Program-made: the position numbers and the translations under genes | Assembly: GCF_000828635.1 (NCBI RefSeq) | Contig: NZ_AP012547.1 | Span: 310,001 to 374,000 of the forward strand | Source of the DNA: Sulfuritalea hydrogenivorans sk43H | GTDB taxonomy: Bacteria; Pseudomonadota; Gammaproteobacteria; Burkholderiales; Rhodocyclaceae | Direction: 5' to 3' | Length of the DNA stretch: 64,000 nt | Part shown: positions 29,029-37,958 of the stretch, piece after piece | Position numbering within the stretch: the stretch's first letter is position 1 | How the letters are laid out: each line of letters starts with the position of its first letter | The notes under the pieces: generated by a model | Databases searched by the model: none | What the model saw: the letters and a program-made list of their open reading frames with translations, nothing else | Told to the model about the DNA's origin: nothing

Positions 29029-29442
29029 TTACTGGATGGTGATTCTGCGCGCCTGCGTCGCCGCCTTTTTCGGCAGCACCAGTTCGAGCACGCCATCGGT
29101 GTATTTTGCGGTCACCTGCGCCTCGTCGATCTCCTGCGCCAGCTGGAAGCTGCGCGAGACCTTGCCGAAATAGCGCTCGGTGCGCAGCACGCGCTCGCCT
29201 TCCTTCACGTCCTTCTCTTCGCGCCGCTCGGCACTGATGGACACGATGGCGCCATCGATGGCGACATGAATGTCTTCCTTCTTCACGCCGGGAACTTCGG
29301 CATGGACCAGGTAGCTTTTCTCCTGTTCCTTGACATCGATTTTCACGGCGGGTGCATCAGGCTGCGATCCATATTCGACCGGGCGGACAAAGAAACCGCG
29401 GAACAAGTCGTCAAGCGGATCGCGACGGATCAAGTTGCTCAT
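29029..29442 (-). CDS. Small heat shock protein, Hsp20 family
   Basis: A 137-residue protein whose core is an alpha-crystallin domain (about residues 35-137; VKIDVKEQEKSYLVHAEVPG, GVLELVLPKK). It starts MSNLIRRDPLDDLFRGFFV. Such chaperones hold unfolding proteins for refolding by DnaK and ClpB. AGGAG-like sequence lies just before ATG 29442. It is transcribed toward argB. Confidence 0.93.
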   Translation of the reverse strand: MSNLIRRDPLDDLFRGFFVRPVEYGSQPDAPAVKIDVKEQEKSYLVHAEVPGVKKEDIHVAIDGAIVSISAERREEKDVKEGERVLRTERYFGKVSRSFQLAQEIDEAQVTAKYTDGVLELVLPKKAATQARRITIQ

Positions 29443-29515
29443 TTCATGCTCCTTTTTGAGTTGGGGCCCCGCTCGGACGGGGCATGCGCATTACATGAGC
29501 GCCATGGGAGAAATT

Positions 29516-29974
29516 TCAAGAGCCTTGCCGCGGCATGCCGAGTCGCCTTGGCAATTCGAGGATGGCGTCGCGATTGCTCCATGAAAAGCAGGCCTCGGCG
29601 GCCTGTCGCCACGGCAGCCAGCGCCAGGCCAGATGTTCGTCGGGCGCGATGGTCACGTCGCTTGGTTCAGGCAGGCACAGGCTGAACACGTGCTCGATAT
29701 TGTGCGTGACGCCCGGTGCGTAGCGATAGCGCCACTCGGCGAAGATTTCGTAGCGGTTGGTCACTTGCCAGTCGATGAAATCGGCCGCGACAGCCTTGAT
29801 GCCGGTCTCTTCCAGTACTTCGCGACGGGCTGTTTCGATCAGCGGCTCGTCGTCTTCCTGGCTGCCGGTGACGGATTGCCAGAAGCCGGGGTGGCGGGCG
29901 CGTTCCAACAACAGCACGTCCAGTGCCGCGGTGTGGATCACCACCAGCACCGAGACCGGCTTCTTGTATTTCAT
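29516..29974 (-). CDS. nudB: Dihydroneopterin triphosphate diphosphatase (Nudix)
   Basis: Starts at ATG 29974 overlapping the barstar stop by one base, for 152 residues. The Nudix box runs from GSQEDDEPLIETARREV to LEETGI, with the REVLEE catalytic core. NudB removes pyrophosphate from dihydroneopterin triphosphate in folate synthesis. It normally follows aspS directly in betaproteobacteria; here two small genes intervene. The folate role is by family and context. Confidence 0.88.
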   Translation of the reverse strand: MKYKKPVSVLVVIHTAALDVLLLERARHPGFWQSVTGSQEDDEPLIETARREVLEETGIKAVAADFIDWQVTNRYEIFAEWRYRYAPGVTHNIEHVFSLCLPEPSDVTIAPDEHLAWRWLPWRQAAEACFSWSNRDAILELPRRLGMPRQGS

Positions 29975-30426
29975 CAGCCCGGCTGCGGCACCGTCGGCAA
30001 CCAGGCGATGCCGTCGGCCTGCATGTCGACCAGACACCAGAACGGGATGTTGTCCTCGCGCCAGGTTGCGGCGGCATCCTGAAAGATTTGCATCAATGTG
30101 ACGAAGTCGGCCTCGGCGCGACCATGGATGCCGTCGCAATGGTCGAGGATGACCACGTAGCCGGTCGCCGGCAGCCAGCCCATGTCGAGCAGGCAGTCGG
30201 TCAGCGCGTCCCAGTTCTGGCCGAACCACTCGGGAAAGCGCAGGGCATGGCCGAGTGCGGCCAGCATCTCGTCCTTGTTGCGCGCGGCGGCCAGATCGAC
30301 CCGCAGCACCAGGCAGCCGGCGGCGCCCGCGCCCGCGAGCAGGTCGTCGATGGGGCCGTGCGGCAGGTGATGCACGCCGGCCCGGGAGGCATCGGCAAAC
30401 AGGTTTTCGTAGTGGGCGATAGTCAT
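29974..30426 (-). CDS. Barstar-family RNase inhibitor
   Basis: A 150-residue protein with the barstar core: RVDLAAARNKDEMLAALGHA, then the hallmark FPEWFGQNWDALTDCLLDM (about residues 64-82) and VVILDHCDGI. Barstars bind barnase-type RNases in the cytoplasm and block the active site. The gene overlaps by 4 bases a secreted barnase-like RNase, its obvious partner. It is larger than the 89-residue Bacillus barstar, with an extra N-terminal and C-terminal part. Confidence 0.9.
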   Translation of the reverse strand: MTIAHYENLFADASRAGVHHLPHGPIDDLLAGAGAAGCLVLRVDLAAARNKDEMLAALGHALRFPEWFGQNWDALTDCLLDMGWLPATGYVVILDHCDGIHGRAEADFVTLMQIFQDAAATWREDNIPFWCLVDMQADGIAWLPTVPQPG

Positions 30427-30767
30427 CGCTGAACCCGGCGGAAGGTTTTGTAATGATCGGCAGTGTAGTAGAACACCTGCGGCGGCTTGTCGCCTGCGAT
30501 GATGCGCCGCGCTCCGCGATCCTTGCTGCCGGGTGTCGGCACCGTGTATTCGCGGTAATAGCCCTTCGGCTGTTCGGGGAGGCGGCGCTCACGGTTCTGG
30601 AACACGATGCCGTCGCGGCGGTACGGGAAAGGCCCGCCGGCCTCGATCAGCCTGAGGGTTTCGCGTGCTTCGGGCGGAAGTTCGCCGAGGCTTATCGTCG
30701 ATGACTGGAACGCCGCTGCCGGGATTGCAAGCAGCAGAGCCGCTATGGCAAGCAAGCGGCGCATCAT
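30423..30767 (-). CDS. Secreted guanyl-specific RNase, barnase (N1/T1) family
   Basis: Starts at ATG 30767 (a second ATG is adjacent) for 114 residues. It has a signal peptide (LLAIAALLLAIPAAAF), then a compact domain. The barnase catalytic residues are visible: Glu in YYREYTVPT, Arg in DRGARRIIAG and His in YTADHYKTFRRV. PYRRDGIVFQNRERRLP matches the family core. It should cleave RNA 3' of guanosine outside the cytoplasm. It begins 5 bases after the aspS stop and overlaps its barstar. Confidence 0.9.
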   Translation of the reverse strand: MMRRLLAIAALLLAIPAAAFQSSTISLGELPPEARETLRLIEAGGPFPYRRDGIVFQNRERRLPEQPKGYYREYTVPTPGSKDRGARRIIAGDKPPQVFYYTADHYKTFRRVQR

Positions 30768-30772
30768 GGTGT

Positions 30773-32572
30773 TTAGCCCTTGCCGACCTCTACCTGGGTC
30801 TCGACCTTCTGCCGCAACCGGATGTGCAGTTCGCGCAGTTGCTTTTCGTCCACATCGGACGGCGCATCGGTGAGCAGGCACTGGGCTCGCTGCGTCTTGG
30901 GGAAGGCGATCACGTCGCGGATCGACTCGGCGCCCGCCATCATGGTGACGATGCGGTCGAGGCCGAAGGCCAGGCCGCCGTGGGGCGGCGCGCCATACTT
31001 CAGCGCGTCGAGCAGGAAGCCGAACTTGGCCTGTTGCTCTTCGGGGCCGATGCCCAGCGCCTGGAACACCCGCTCCTGAACCTCGGAACGATGGATACGC
31101 ACCGAGCCGCCGCCCATTTCCCAGCCATTCAAAGCCAGATCGTAGGCCTTGGCCAGGCAGGCGCCGGGATCGGTTGCCATCAGGGCTTCGTGACCGTCCT
31201 TGGGACTGGTGAAGGGGTGGTGGCAGGCCGACCAGCGCTTGTTTTCCTCGTCGTATTCGAACATCGGGAAATCGACGACCCACAGCGGCCGCCAAGCCGA
31301 GCCGTCGACGTAGCCTTTCTCATGGCCGAGCTTGGTGCGCAGCGCGCCGAGTGCGTCATTGACGATCTTGGTCTTGTCGGCGCCGAAGAAAATCAGGTCG
31401 CCCGATTGCGCCCCGGTGCGCTCGACGATGGTCTTCAGCGCGGCTTCATGGAGGTTCTTGACGATGGGCGACTGCAGGCCTTCCTCGTTGAGCTTCGAGG
31501 CGTCATTGACCTTGATGTAGGCCAGGCCGCGCGCGCCGTAGATCTTGACGAACTCGGTGTAGCCGTCGATCTCGCCGCGGGTCAGCGCCGCGCCGCCGGG
31601 CACGCGCAGCGCCGCGACACGGCCGCCGGACGTTGCCGGGCCGCTGAAGACCTTGAAGGCAACATCGGTCACCGCATCGGTGACTTCGGTGAGCTCCAGC
31701 GTGACGCGCAGGTCGGGTTTGTCGGAACCATAGCGTCGCATGGCTTCGGCGTGAGTGATGCGCGGGAAGGGATTGGGCAGATCGACAGCCAGCGCGGTCT
31801 TGAACACGCTGCGGATCATTTCCTCCATCAGCGCGGTGATCTGCTCTTCGGTCAGGAAGGAGGTTTCGATATCGACCTGGGTGAATTCCGGCTGGCGGTC
31901 GGCGCGCAGGTCCTCGTCACGGAAGCACTTGGTGATCTGGTAGTAGCGGTCGTAGCCGGCAACCATCAGCAATTGTTTGAACAGCTGTGGCGATTGCGGC
32001 AGGGCGAAGAACTGGCCGGGATGCACGCGGGAGGGCACCAGATAGTCGCGTGCGCCTTCCGGAGTGGACTTGGTCAGCATCGGCGTCTCGATGTCGATGA
32101 AGCCCTTCTCGTCGAGGAAACGACGGAAGGCCATCGCCACCTTGTAGCGCAGCATCAGGTTCTTCTGCATCTGCGGCCGGCGCAGGTCGATCACGCGATG
32201 GGTCAGGCGCACGTTCTCGGAGAGGTTCTCCTCGTCGAGCTGGAAGGGCGGCGTCACGGCCGCGTTGAGCACTTCCAGTTCATGACAAAGGATTTCGATC
32301 TCGCCCGAGGCGAGGTTGGAGTTCTCGGTGCCGGCGGGACGGCGGCGCACCTTGCCGGTCACCTTCAGCACGTACTCGTTGCGCACGTCCTCGGCGACCT
32401 TGAACATCTCGGGGCGATCGGGATCACAAACCACCTGGGCCAGGCCTTCGCGATCGCGCAGGTCGATGAAGATCACGCCGCCATGGTCGCGCCGGCGATG
32501 GTTCCAGCCGCATAGCGTGACGATCTGGTCGACATGGGAGGCATTCACCTCGCCGCAATAATGGGTACGCAT
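30773..32572 (-). CDS. aspS: Aspartyl-tRNA synthetase
   Basis: A 599-residue class II synthetase with an N-terminal OB-fold anticodon domain ([23 protein letters not shown]). Motif 2 ([23 protein letters not shown] region), the bacterial GAD insertion and motif 3 ([16 protein letters not shown]) follow. Betaproteobacteria generally lack asparaginyl-tRNA synthetase, so it is likely non-discriminating; this is family knowledge only. It starts at ATG 32572, 36 bases after the DUF502 gene. Confidence 0.97.
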   Translation of the reverse strand: MRTHYCGEVNASHVDQIVTLCGWNHRRRDHGGVIFIDLRDREGLAQVVCDPDRPEMFKVAEDVRNEYVLKVTGKVRRRPAGTENSNLASGEIEILCHELEVLNAAVTPPFQLDEENLSENVRLTHRVIDLRRPQMQKNLMLRYKVAMAFRRFLDEKGFIDIETPMLTKSTPEGARDYLVPSRVHPGQFFALPQSPQLFKQLLMVAGYDRYYQITKCFRDEDLRADRQPEFTQVDIETSFLTEEQITALMEEMIRSVFKTALAVDLPNPFPRITHAEAMRRYGSDKPDLRVTLELTEVTDAVTDVAFKVFSGPATSGGRVAALRVPGGAALTRGEIDGYTEFVKIYGARGLAYIKVNDASKLNEEGLQSPIVKNLHEAALKTIVERTGAQSGDLIFFGADKTKIVNDALGALRTKLGHEKGYVDGSAWRPLWVVDFPMFEYDEENKRWSACHHPFTSPKDGHEALMATDPGACLAKAYDLALNGWEMGGGSVRIHRSEVQERVFQALGIGPEEQQAKFGFLLDALKYGAPPHGGLAFGLDRIVTMMAGAESIRDVIAFPKTQRAQCLLTDAPSDVDEKQLRELHIRLRQKVETQVEVGKG

Positions 32573-32608
32573 AGGTTTTCCGAACGGTTGTGGCGGCCCC
32601 GCGGGGCC

Positions 32609-33247
32609 TTACTGATTCTGGGCGCGCCCGAGGGGATTCCTCATGGGCGGGGCGACGACGCCCATGGAGACGATGTACTTCAAGGCTTCGTCGACGTTCA
32701 TGTCGAGTTCGATGACATCCTTCTTCCTGACGAAGAAGAAGAAGCCGTTGACCGGGCTCGGTGTCGTCGGGATGAAGACGCCGACGTGTTCTTCCGGCAG
32801 CATGTCGGCGACATCGACGGCCGGATGTCCGGTCTGGAAGGCCACCGACCACGCCTCAGGATGCGGATAGCGTACCAGCAGGACTTTCCGGAAGGCGACG
32901 CCGCTGCCCGAGAACAGCGTATCACTGACCTGCTTGACGCTGTAATAGATCGACTTCACTACGGGAATGCGCGCCAGCACGCCTTCCCAGAAGCGCACCA
33001 GCTTTTGGCCGACGATGTTCGCCGTCACCAGGCCGGTCAGGAACACCACCAGCAAGGTGAGCAGGGCACCGATGCCCGGGATGTACACGCCGAGCAGGTG
33101 CTCCGGGTGAATCGCCTGCGGCAGCAGCAGCAGGGACTGGTCCATGGAGCGGACGATCAGCGACAGCACCCATGCGGTGATTACCAGCGGGACCCAGATC
33201 AGGAGCCCGGTGATGAAGTATTTCTTCAAGGCTGAAGAGGTGCTCAA
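32609..33247 (-). CDS. DUF502 family membrane protein
   Basis: Starts at TTG 33247 overlapping the fmdB stop (TTGA), for 212 residues; another TTG lies 5 codons upstream. Two hydrophobic segments at the N-terminus (ITGLLIWVPLVITAWVLSLI and IGALLTLLVVFLTGLVTANI) and conserved IPVVKSIYYSVKQ and VGVFIPTTPSPVNGFFFF mark DUF502. The function is not established. The order fmdB-DUF502-aspS is stable in betaproteobacteria. Confidence 0.9.
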   Translation of the reverse strand: MSTSSALKKYFITGLLIWVPLVITAWVLSLIVRSMDQSLLLLPQAIHPEHLLGVYIPGIGALLTLLVVFLTGLVTANIVGQKLVRFWEGVLARIPVVKSIYYSVKQVSDTLFSGSGVAFRKVLLVRYPHPEAWSVAFQTGHPAVDVADMLPEEHVGVFIPTTPSPVNGFFFFVRKKDVIELDMNVDEALKYIVSMGVVAPPMRNPLGRAQNQ

Positions 33248-33504
33248 GTGTTGGCCGCGCAACTGCCGGTCCCGCCCTGGCAGGGTGGCGGATTATCGCT
33301 CTTGGCCGCCGATTGACAGCCGCCACCCTTGAAGTCGGTGGCATACCAACCACTGCCCTTGAGCTGGAAGCCGGGCGCGGTTAACTGCTTGGCGAAGTTC
33401 TCGGTCTTGCATTCAGGGCAGGTAGTCAGCAGCGGATCGCTGACTTTCCGCATGACATCTTTCTCAAAGCCGCATTCGGTGCAGCGATAAGCGTAGATCG
33501 GCAT
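33244..33504 (-). CDS. FmdB-family zinc ribbon protein
   Basis: An 86-residue protein with an N-terminal zinc ribbon: MPIYAYRCTECGFEKDV and TTCPECKTENFAKQ give four Cys ligands. The tail is rich in Gly and Ser and has LKGSGWYATDF, common to this family. The role is uncertain; it is often called a putative regulatory protein. GGAG-like sequence precedes ATG 33504. It is the first gene of the fmdB-DUF502-aspS operon. Confidence 0.93.
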   Translation of the reverse strand: MPIYAYRCTECGFEKDVMRKVSDPLLTTCPECKTENFAKQLTAPGFQLKGSGWYATDFKGGGCQSAAKSDNPPPCQGGTGSCAANT

Positions 33505-33628
33505 GGCATTCTCCGGTGTTCGGCAAAGAGGGGGATTATAGCTGAAGCCCTTGGCGCGCCGGCCAGGACTGCTTTGTTCCGATGCCGGGAAAATGAGGCC
33601 GGACGGCGGGTTTGCAAGAGGCAGACGG

Positions 33629-34483
33629 CTAGAGGCTTATGCCCAGATAGGCTCGGGTCAGGGGTTTGCCCCAGACCAGGGAAATGATTCCCGCGGCAGC
33701 CAGGTAGGGACCGAAAGGAATCGGTACGTTGCGCCCCTGGCGGGCAAAGATCATCAGCGCGATGCCGACCACCGCCCCGACGAACGAGGAAAGCAGTATC
33801 GCCAGGGGCAGCATCTGCCATCCCAGCCAGGCACCGAGCGCCGCCAGCAGCTTGAAGTCACCGTAACCCATGCCTTCCTTGCCGGTCGCGAGCTTGAATG
33901 CCCAATACACGCCCCACAGCGACAGATAACCCGCCATGGCACCGATCACGGCACTCTTCAGGTCCGTATAGACGCCGAAAGCATTCAGAGCCAGGCCCAG
34001 CCAGAGCAGCGGCAGGGTGATGTCGTCGGGCAGCAACTGAGTATCGAAATCGATACCGGTCAGGGCAATCAGCGCCGCGACAAACAGCAGGGCGCCAAGG
34101 CCGGCGGCGGTAAACCCGAAGTGCCCGCCGGCAAAGGCAAACAGCAGCCCCGTTGTGGCCTCGATCAGCGGGTAGCGGATGGATATCGGCGCCGAGCATC
34201 CCTTGCAGCGTCCCCGCAGCAGAATCCAGCTGATGATCGGGATGTTTTCCAGCGCCGTGATCGAATGGCCGCATTTCGGGCAACGCGAACGCGGGTGCGC
34301 CAGCGAGAGCGGTTCAACGACGGGCGCAGCCTCTCCTTTGAACTCGGCGCATTGCGCCGCCCAGTCGCGCTCCATCATGATCGGCAGGCGATGGATGACG
34401 ACATTGAGGAAACTGCCGATCATCAAGCCGAAGAATCCGGCGACGAGAGCAAACAGCGCCGGATCGGCGAGCTGGGCGATCAT
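33629..34483 (-). CDS. pilD: Prepilin peptidase / N-methyltransferase
   Basis: A 284-residue polytopic enzyme that cleaves type IV prepilin leaders and methylates the new N-terminus. The N-terminal cytoplasmic domain has two CxxC pairs (CPKCGHS and CKGCSAP). The aspartyl protease residues are in GIDFDTQLLPDD and GYGDFKLLAALGAWLG (GxGD). It starts at ATG 34483, 33 bases after pilC. coaE and the zinc-finger gene that often follow are not visible. Confidence 0.96.
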   Translation of the reverse strand: MIAQLADPALFALVAGFFGLMIGSFLNVVIHRLPIMMERDWAAQCAEFKGEAAPVVEPLSLAHPRSRCPKCGHSITALENIPIISWILLRGRCKGCSAPISIRYPLIEATTGLLFAFAGGHFGFTAAGLGALLFVAALIALTGIDFDTQLLPDDITLPLLWLGLALNAFGVYTDLKSAVIGAMAGYLSLWGVYWAFKLATGKEGMGYGDFKLLAALGAWLGWQMLPLAILLSSFVGAVVGIALMIFARQGRNVPIPFGPYLAAAGIISLVWGKPLTRAYLGISL

Positions 34484-34516
34484 CCTCTGCGCTCGGTCGC
34501 CAACCCGGCCGCCGAC

Positions 34517-35749
34517 TTAGCCGACAACCGAACCAAGCTTGAAGATCGGCAGGTACATGGCGACCACCAGGCCGCCGATGAGGCCGCCGAGGAAGACCAT
34601 GATCATCGGTTCCATCAGGCTCGACAGCGCCTCGACGGCCTCGTCGACTTCGGCTTCGAAGAAGTCCGCGGTCTTGCCCAGCATCGAATCGAGCTGGCCG
34701 GATTCTTCGCCGATGGCAACCATCTGCGTCACCATGGGCGGGAACAAGCCAGAATTTTCCATGGCCACCGTCAGGCTGGAGCCGGTGCTGACCTCGGCCT
34801 GTATCGCCTTGGTTCCCATCATGTAGACGTAATTGCCGGCGGCGCCACCGACCGAGTCGAGGGCTTCGACCAGCGGCACGCCCGCGGCAAACATGGTGGA
34901 CAGGGTTCGCGTCCAGCGTGCGATCGCGGATTTGGTCAGCATGTCGCCGAAAACCGGCAGCTTCAGCGAAATCTTGTCTTTGGCAATTTGCAGCGCCACT
35001 GAGCGCTTGAAGGCCTGGCTGATGGCGTAAATCACCGCGTAGATGCTGCCGAAGATGATGTGCCAGTTGGCCGTGAAATAGTCCGAGATGGCAATCACGA
35101 TCAGGGTCGGCGCGGGGAGCTCGCCACCGAAACTGGCAAACACGCCCTTGAATGCGGGCACCACGAAAATCATGATCACCGCGGTGATGATGAAGGCGAT
35201 GATCAGGATGGCGATCGGGTAGGTCAGGGCGCTCTTGATCTTGGACTTGATGGCCTGGATTTTTTCCTTGTAGGTCGCCAGGCGATCCAGCAGCGTGTCG
35301 AGAATGCCGGCCTGCTCGCCCGCCTCGACCAGATTGCAGAACAGGGCATCGAAGTACATCGGATACTTGCGGAAGGCCACGGCGAGGTTGGAGCCGGTTT
35401 CAACGTCGGACTTGATGTCGAACAGCAGCTTCGCCAGGGCCGGATTGTTGGTGCCCTTGCCGACGATGTCGAAAGACTGCAACAGCGGCACGCCCGACTT
35501 GACCATGGTGGCGAGTTGCCGCGAGAACAGCGTGATGTCCTTGTCCGACACCTTGCCGCCGGAGCTGGCTTTCAGTTTCTTGAGCTTGGTGACGTTGATC
35601 CCCTGCCGCCGCAGCGCGGCATTCGCCACGGCTTCGCCGGCCGCCTTGATCTCGCCGCGGACCACCTTGCCAGCCTTGTTCTTGCCCTCCCAGGAAAAAC
35701 TGAATTCCTTTGGGCCGTCCTTCTTATCTGCCTTGCCTGCTGTGGCCAT
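34517..35749 (-). CDS. pilC: Type IV pilus inner-membrane platform protein PilC
   Basis: A 410-residue T2SF-family protein with two homologous halves (LLQSFDIVGKGTNNPALAKL and LVEALDSVGGAAGNYVYMMG) and three membrane segments. PilC anchors the pilus motor. It begins with the usual N-terminal region (FSWEGKNKAGKVVRGEIKA). The ATPase gene pilB, normally just upstream, is missing here: the next upstream gene is an unrelated CNNM protein. Confidence 0.96.
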   Translation of the reverse strand: MATAGKADKKDGPKEFSFSWEGKNKAGKVVRGEIKAAGEAVANAALRRQGINVTKLKKLKASSGGKVSDKDITLFSRQLATMVKSGVPLLQSFDIVGKGTNNPALAKLLFDIKSDVETGSNLAVAFRKYPMYFDALFCNLVEAGEQAGILDTLLDRLATYKEKIQAIKSKIKSALTYPIAILIIAFIITAVIMIFVVPAFKGVFASFGGELPAPTLIVIAISDYFTANWHIIFGSIYAVIYAISQAFKRSVALQIAKDKISLKLPVFGDMLTKSAIARWTRTLSTMFAAGVPLVEALDSVGGAAGNYVYMMGTKAIQAEVSTGSSLTVAMENSGLFPPMVTQMVAIGEESGQLDSMLGKTADFFEAEVDEAVEALSSLMEPMIMVFLGGLIGGLVVAMYLPIFKLGSVVG

Positions 35750-35803
35750 CGGCTTCCCCCGCTTGAATTTTTGGCATTCTACGCTCCGAATATGCCCAGA
35801 GTA

Positions 35804-37075
35804 TCACTCTCCGCCGGGTCGGTGAAGACGCACCATCTTGACCTTTCGATCCTGTGTTTGCACGATCTCCATCGGCACGCCGCCCACTCGCACGCCGACG
35901 CCCACCTCGGGGATATCCTGCAAATGTTCGACAATCAACCCATTGAGCGTCCGCGGTCCATCCAGGGGAAACTCCAGGTCCAGCATGCGATTGAGATCCC
36001 GCAGGCCGGCCGAGCCATCGACCAGGACCACGCCTTCATCGCTCCAGGAAAGCGCGCTTCCAAAATCCGACTGGCGTGTGGTGAACTTGCCGACCAGTTC
36101 CTCGATGATGTCTTCCAGCGTGACCAAGCCCTCGATCTCGCCATATTCATCCACCACGAGCCCCATGCGCTGCCGGTTTTCGCGGAAAAACCCGAGCTGG
36201 GTGTAGATCGGCGTCGCAGCCGGAATGAAATAGGGCGCCGACATGCGTTCGCGCAGTGCCGCGTAATCGATCTCGCCGGCAAAGGCTTCGGCCAGCAGCC
36301 GTTTTTGATGCAGGACGCCGACAATGTTGGCCGGGTCGTTCTCGAATACCACGACCCGGGTGTGGAAGCTTGTCGCCAGCTGGGCCTTGATGCTATCGAT
36401 CGGCGCGGCGATGTCGATGGCCTCGATTTCGCCGCGCGGCGTCATGATGTCGGCTACGCTCAATTGCTCCAGCTCGAACAGGTTGAGCAGAATGGACCGG
36501 TGTTGCTGCGGAATGAAGTTGCCGGATTCGAGCACCAGGGAGCGCAATTCCTCGGCGCTCAGTCTTGAGCTGTCGCCACCGCCGGAGGGCTTGAGCCGCA
36601 GCAGCCGCAGCAGGCCATCGACGAACAGGTTGACGAACCAGACGATCGGGTAGGCGGCGCGCAGCAGTGGCCAGATCAGGAAGGCCAGCACGCGCGCCAG
36701 CTTGTCGGCGTGGGCGGCACCGAGAATCTTCGGCGTGATTTCCGCGAACACCAGGATGGCGAAGGTCACCAGCAGGGTGCCGATGGAGAGCGCCCACTTT
36801 TCCTCGCCGAACAACTCGATGGTGATCACCGATACCAGGGTCGCGGTAGCGGCATTGAGCAGGTTGTTGCCGAGCAGGATCACGCCCAGCATCTTGTCGG
36901 TGCGGCCGAGCAGGTCGAGGGCCAATTTCGCGCCGCGATCGCCGTGGCTTGCCATGTGGCGCAAGCGGTGGCGGTTGGAGGCCATCATCGCCGTCTCGGC
37001 CATGGAGAAAAAAGCGGAACAGCCGAGCAATACCGCCAGCGCAATGAACTGCGCGGATAAGGGAATACCGTCCAT
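35804..37075 (-). CDS. CNNM/CorC (HlyC) family membrane protein with CBS domains
   Basis: A 423-residue protein: an N-terminal DUF21 (CNNM) membrane domain (about 1-190; FSMAETAMMASNRHRLRHMA), a pair of CBS domains (ADIMTPRGEIEAIDI to LVTLEDIIEELVG), and a C-terminal CorC_HlyC domain. Relatives take part in magnesium or cobalt efflux and resistance. The start overlaps the last base of ypjD. The metal cannot be read from sequence. Confidence 0.93.
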   Translation of the reverse strand: MDGIPLSAQFIALAVLLGCSAFFSMAETAMMASNRHRLRHMASHGDRGAKLALDLLGRTDKMLGVILLGNNLLNAATATLVSVITIELFGEEKWALSIGTLLVTFAILVFAEITPKILGAAHADKLARVLAFLIWPLLRAAYPIVWFVNLFVDGLLRLLRLKPSGGGDSSRLSAEELRSLVLESGNFIPQQHRSILLNLFELEQLSVADIMTPRGEIEAIDIAAPIDSIKAQLATSFHTRVVVFENDPANIVGVLHQKRLLAEAFAGEIDYAALRERMSAPYFIPAATPIYTQLGFFRENRQRMGLVVDEYGEIEGLVTLEDIIEELVGKFTTRQSDFGSALSWSDEGVVLVDGSAGLRDLNRMLDLEFPLDGPRTLNGLIVEHLQDIPEVGVGVRVGGVPMEIVQTQDRKVKMVRLHRPGGE

Positions 37076-37899
37076 CAGCGGCCGAGGATGACCTCAAGCA
37101 CGAAGCGGCTGCCGACATAGGCCAGCAGCAGCGCGGCGAAGCCGGCCAGGGTCCAGCGCAGCGCAATCCGGCCGCGCCAGCCGCGCAAATGGCGACCCGC
37201 CAGCAGCGCGGCAAAAATCAGCCAGGACAGAATCGCGAACACCGTCTTGTGGTTGAAGCTCAGCGCCTTGCCGAACAGGGTTTCGGAAAAGAACACCCCT
37301 GAAATCAGCGTGAACGTGAGCAGGACGAAGGCGACATGGATCAGGCGGAACAGTAGTGCCTCCATTGTCAGCAAGGGCGGCAAGCCGGCCAGCAGCGGCG
37401 ATATGCGACCTCGATGCAGGCTCTTTTCCGCGGTCGCCATCAGCAGGGCGTGCAATGCCGCCAACGTAAACAGGCTGTAGGCCAGCATGGCCATCAGGAA
37501 ATGCAGGCGAAACGCCATCGAGCCGGCGTTGGCCAGCACATGGCCTTCGGCAAACACACCAGGCAGCAGGGCCGCCACTGCGGCGGCCGGCAAACCGATG
37601 ACCTGCAGGCCCTCCATGCGGGCATAGAAGCTCTCGATCCAGTAAAGCGCGATCGCCAGCCAGAGCATCACCGAAAGCGCGATGGCGAAGCCGAAGCGCA
37701 TGCTGCCGCCATCGAATATCGCCATGCGCAGGCTGACGGCATGCGCCACCAGCGCAATCAGCAGCAAGCCGCGTTCGCCGAGCCTGAGTCCGCCGGACGG
37801 CTGGTCGAGCACCGGTCCGCGCCAGCGGGTGCGCCAAAGATGTACCGCCAGGCCGGCATACAGGGCCGCGGCCAGCAGATGCATTAAGATTGCGGGCAT
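37075..37899 (-). CDS. ypjD: CcsA/HemX-like inner membrane protein YpjD
   Basis: A 274-residue protein with about eight membrane helices and the cytochrome c assembly (CcsA) fold, with the conserved histidines in HFLMAMLAYSLFTLAALHA and the late NHKTVFAILSWLIFAALLAGRHL. It lies divergent from ffh, the usual place for this gene. Despite the fold it is not part of the ccm operon and its role is unproven. The promoter zone shared with ffh is about 60 bases. Confidence 0.88.
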   Translation of the reverse strand: MPAILMHLLAAALYAGLAVHLWRTRWRGPVLDQPSGGLRLGERGLLLIALVAHAVSLRMAIFDGGSMRFGFAIALSVMLWLAIALYWIESFYARMEGLQVIGLPAAAVAALLPGVFAEGHVLANAGSMAFRLHFLMAMLAYSLFTLAALHALLMATAEKSLHRGRISPLLAGLPPLLTMEALLFRLIHVAFVLLTFTLISGVFFSETLFGKALSFNHKTVFAILSWLIFAALLAGRHLRGWRGRIALRWTLAGFAALLLAYVGSRFVLEVILGR

Positions 37900-37958
37900 C
37901 GGCGAAGTCTACACCAAGCCTCCCTACTCTTATTGCATCCGAACCGCCCTTTCCCCCC

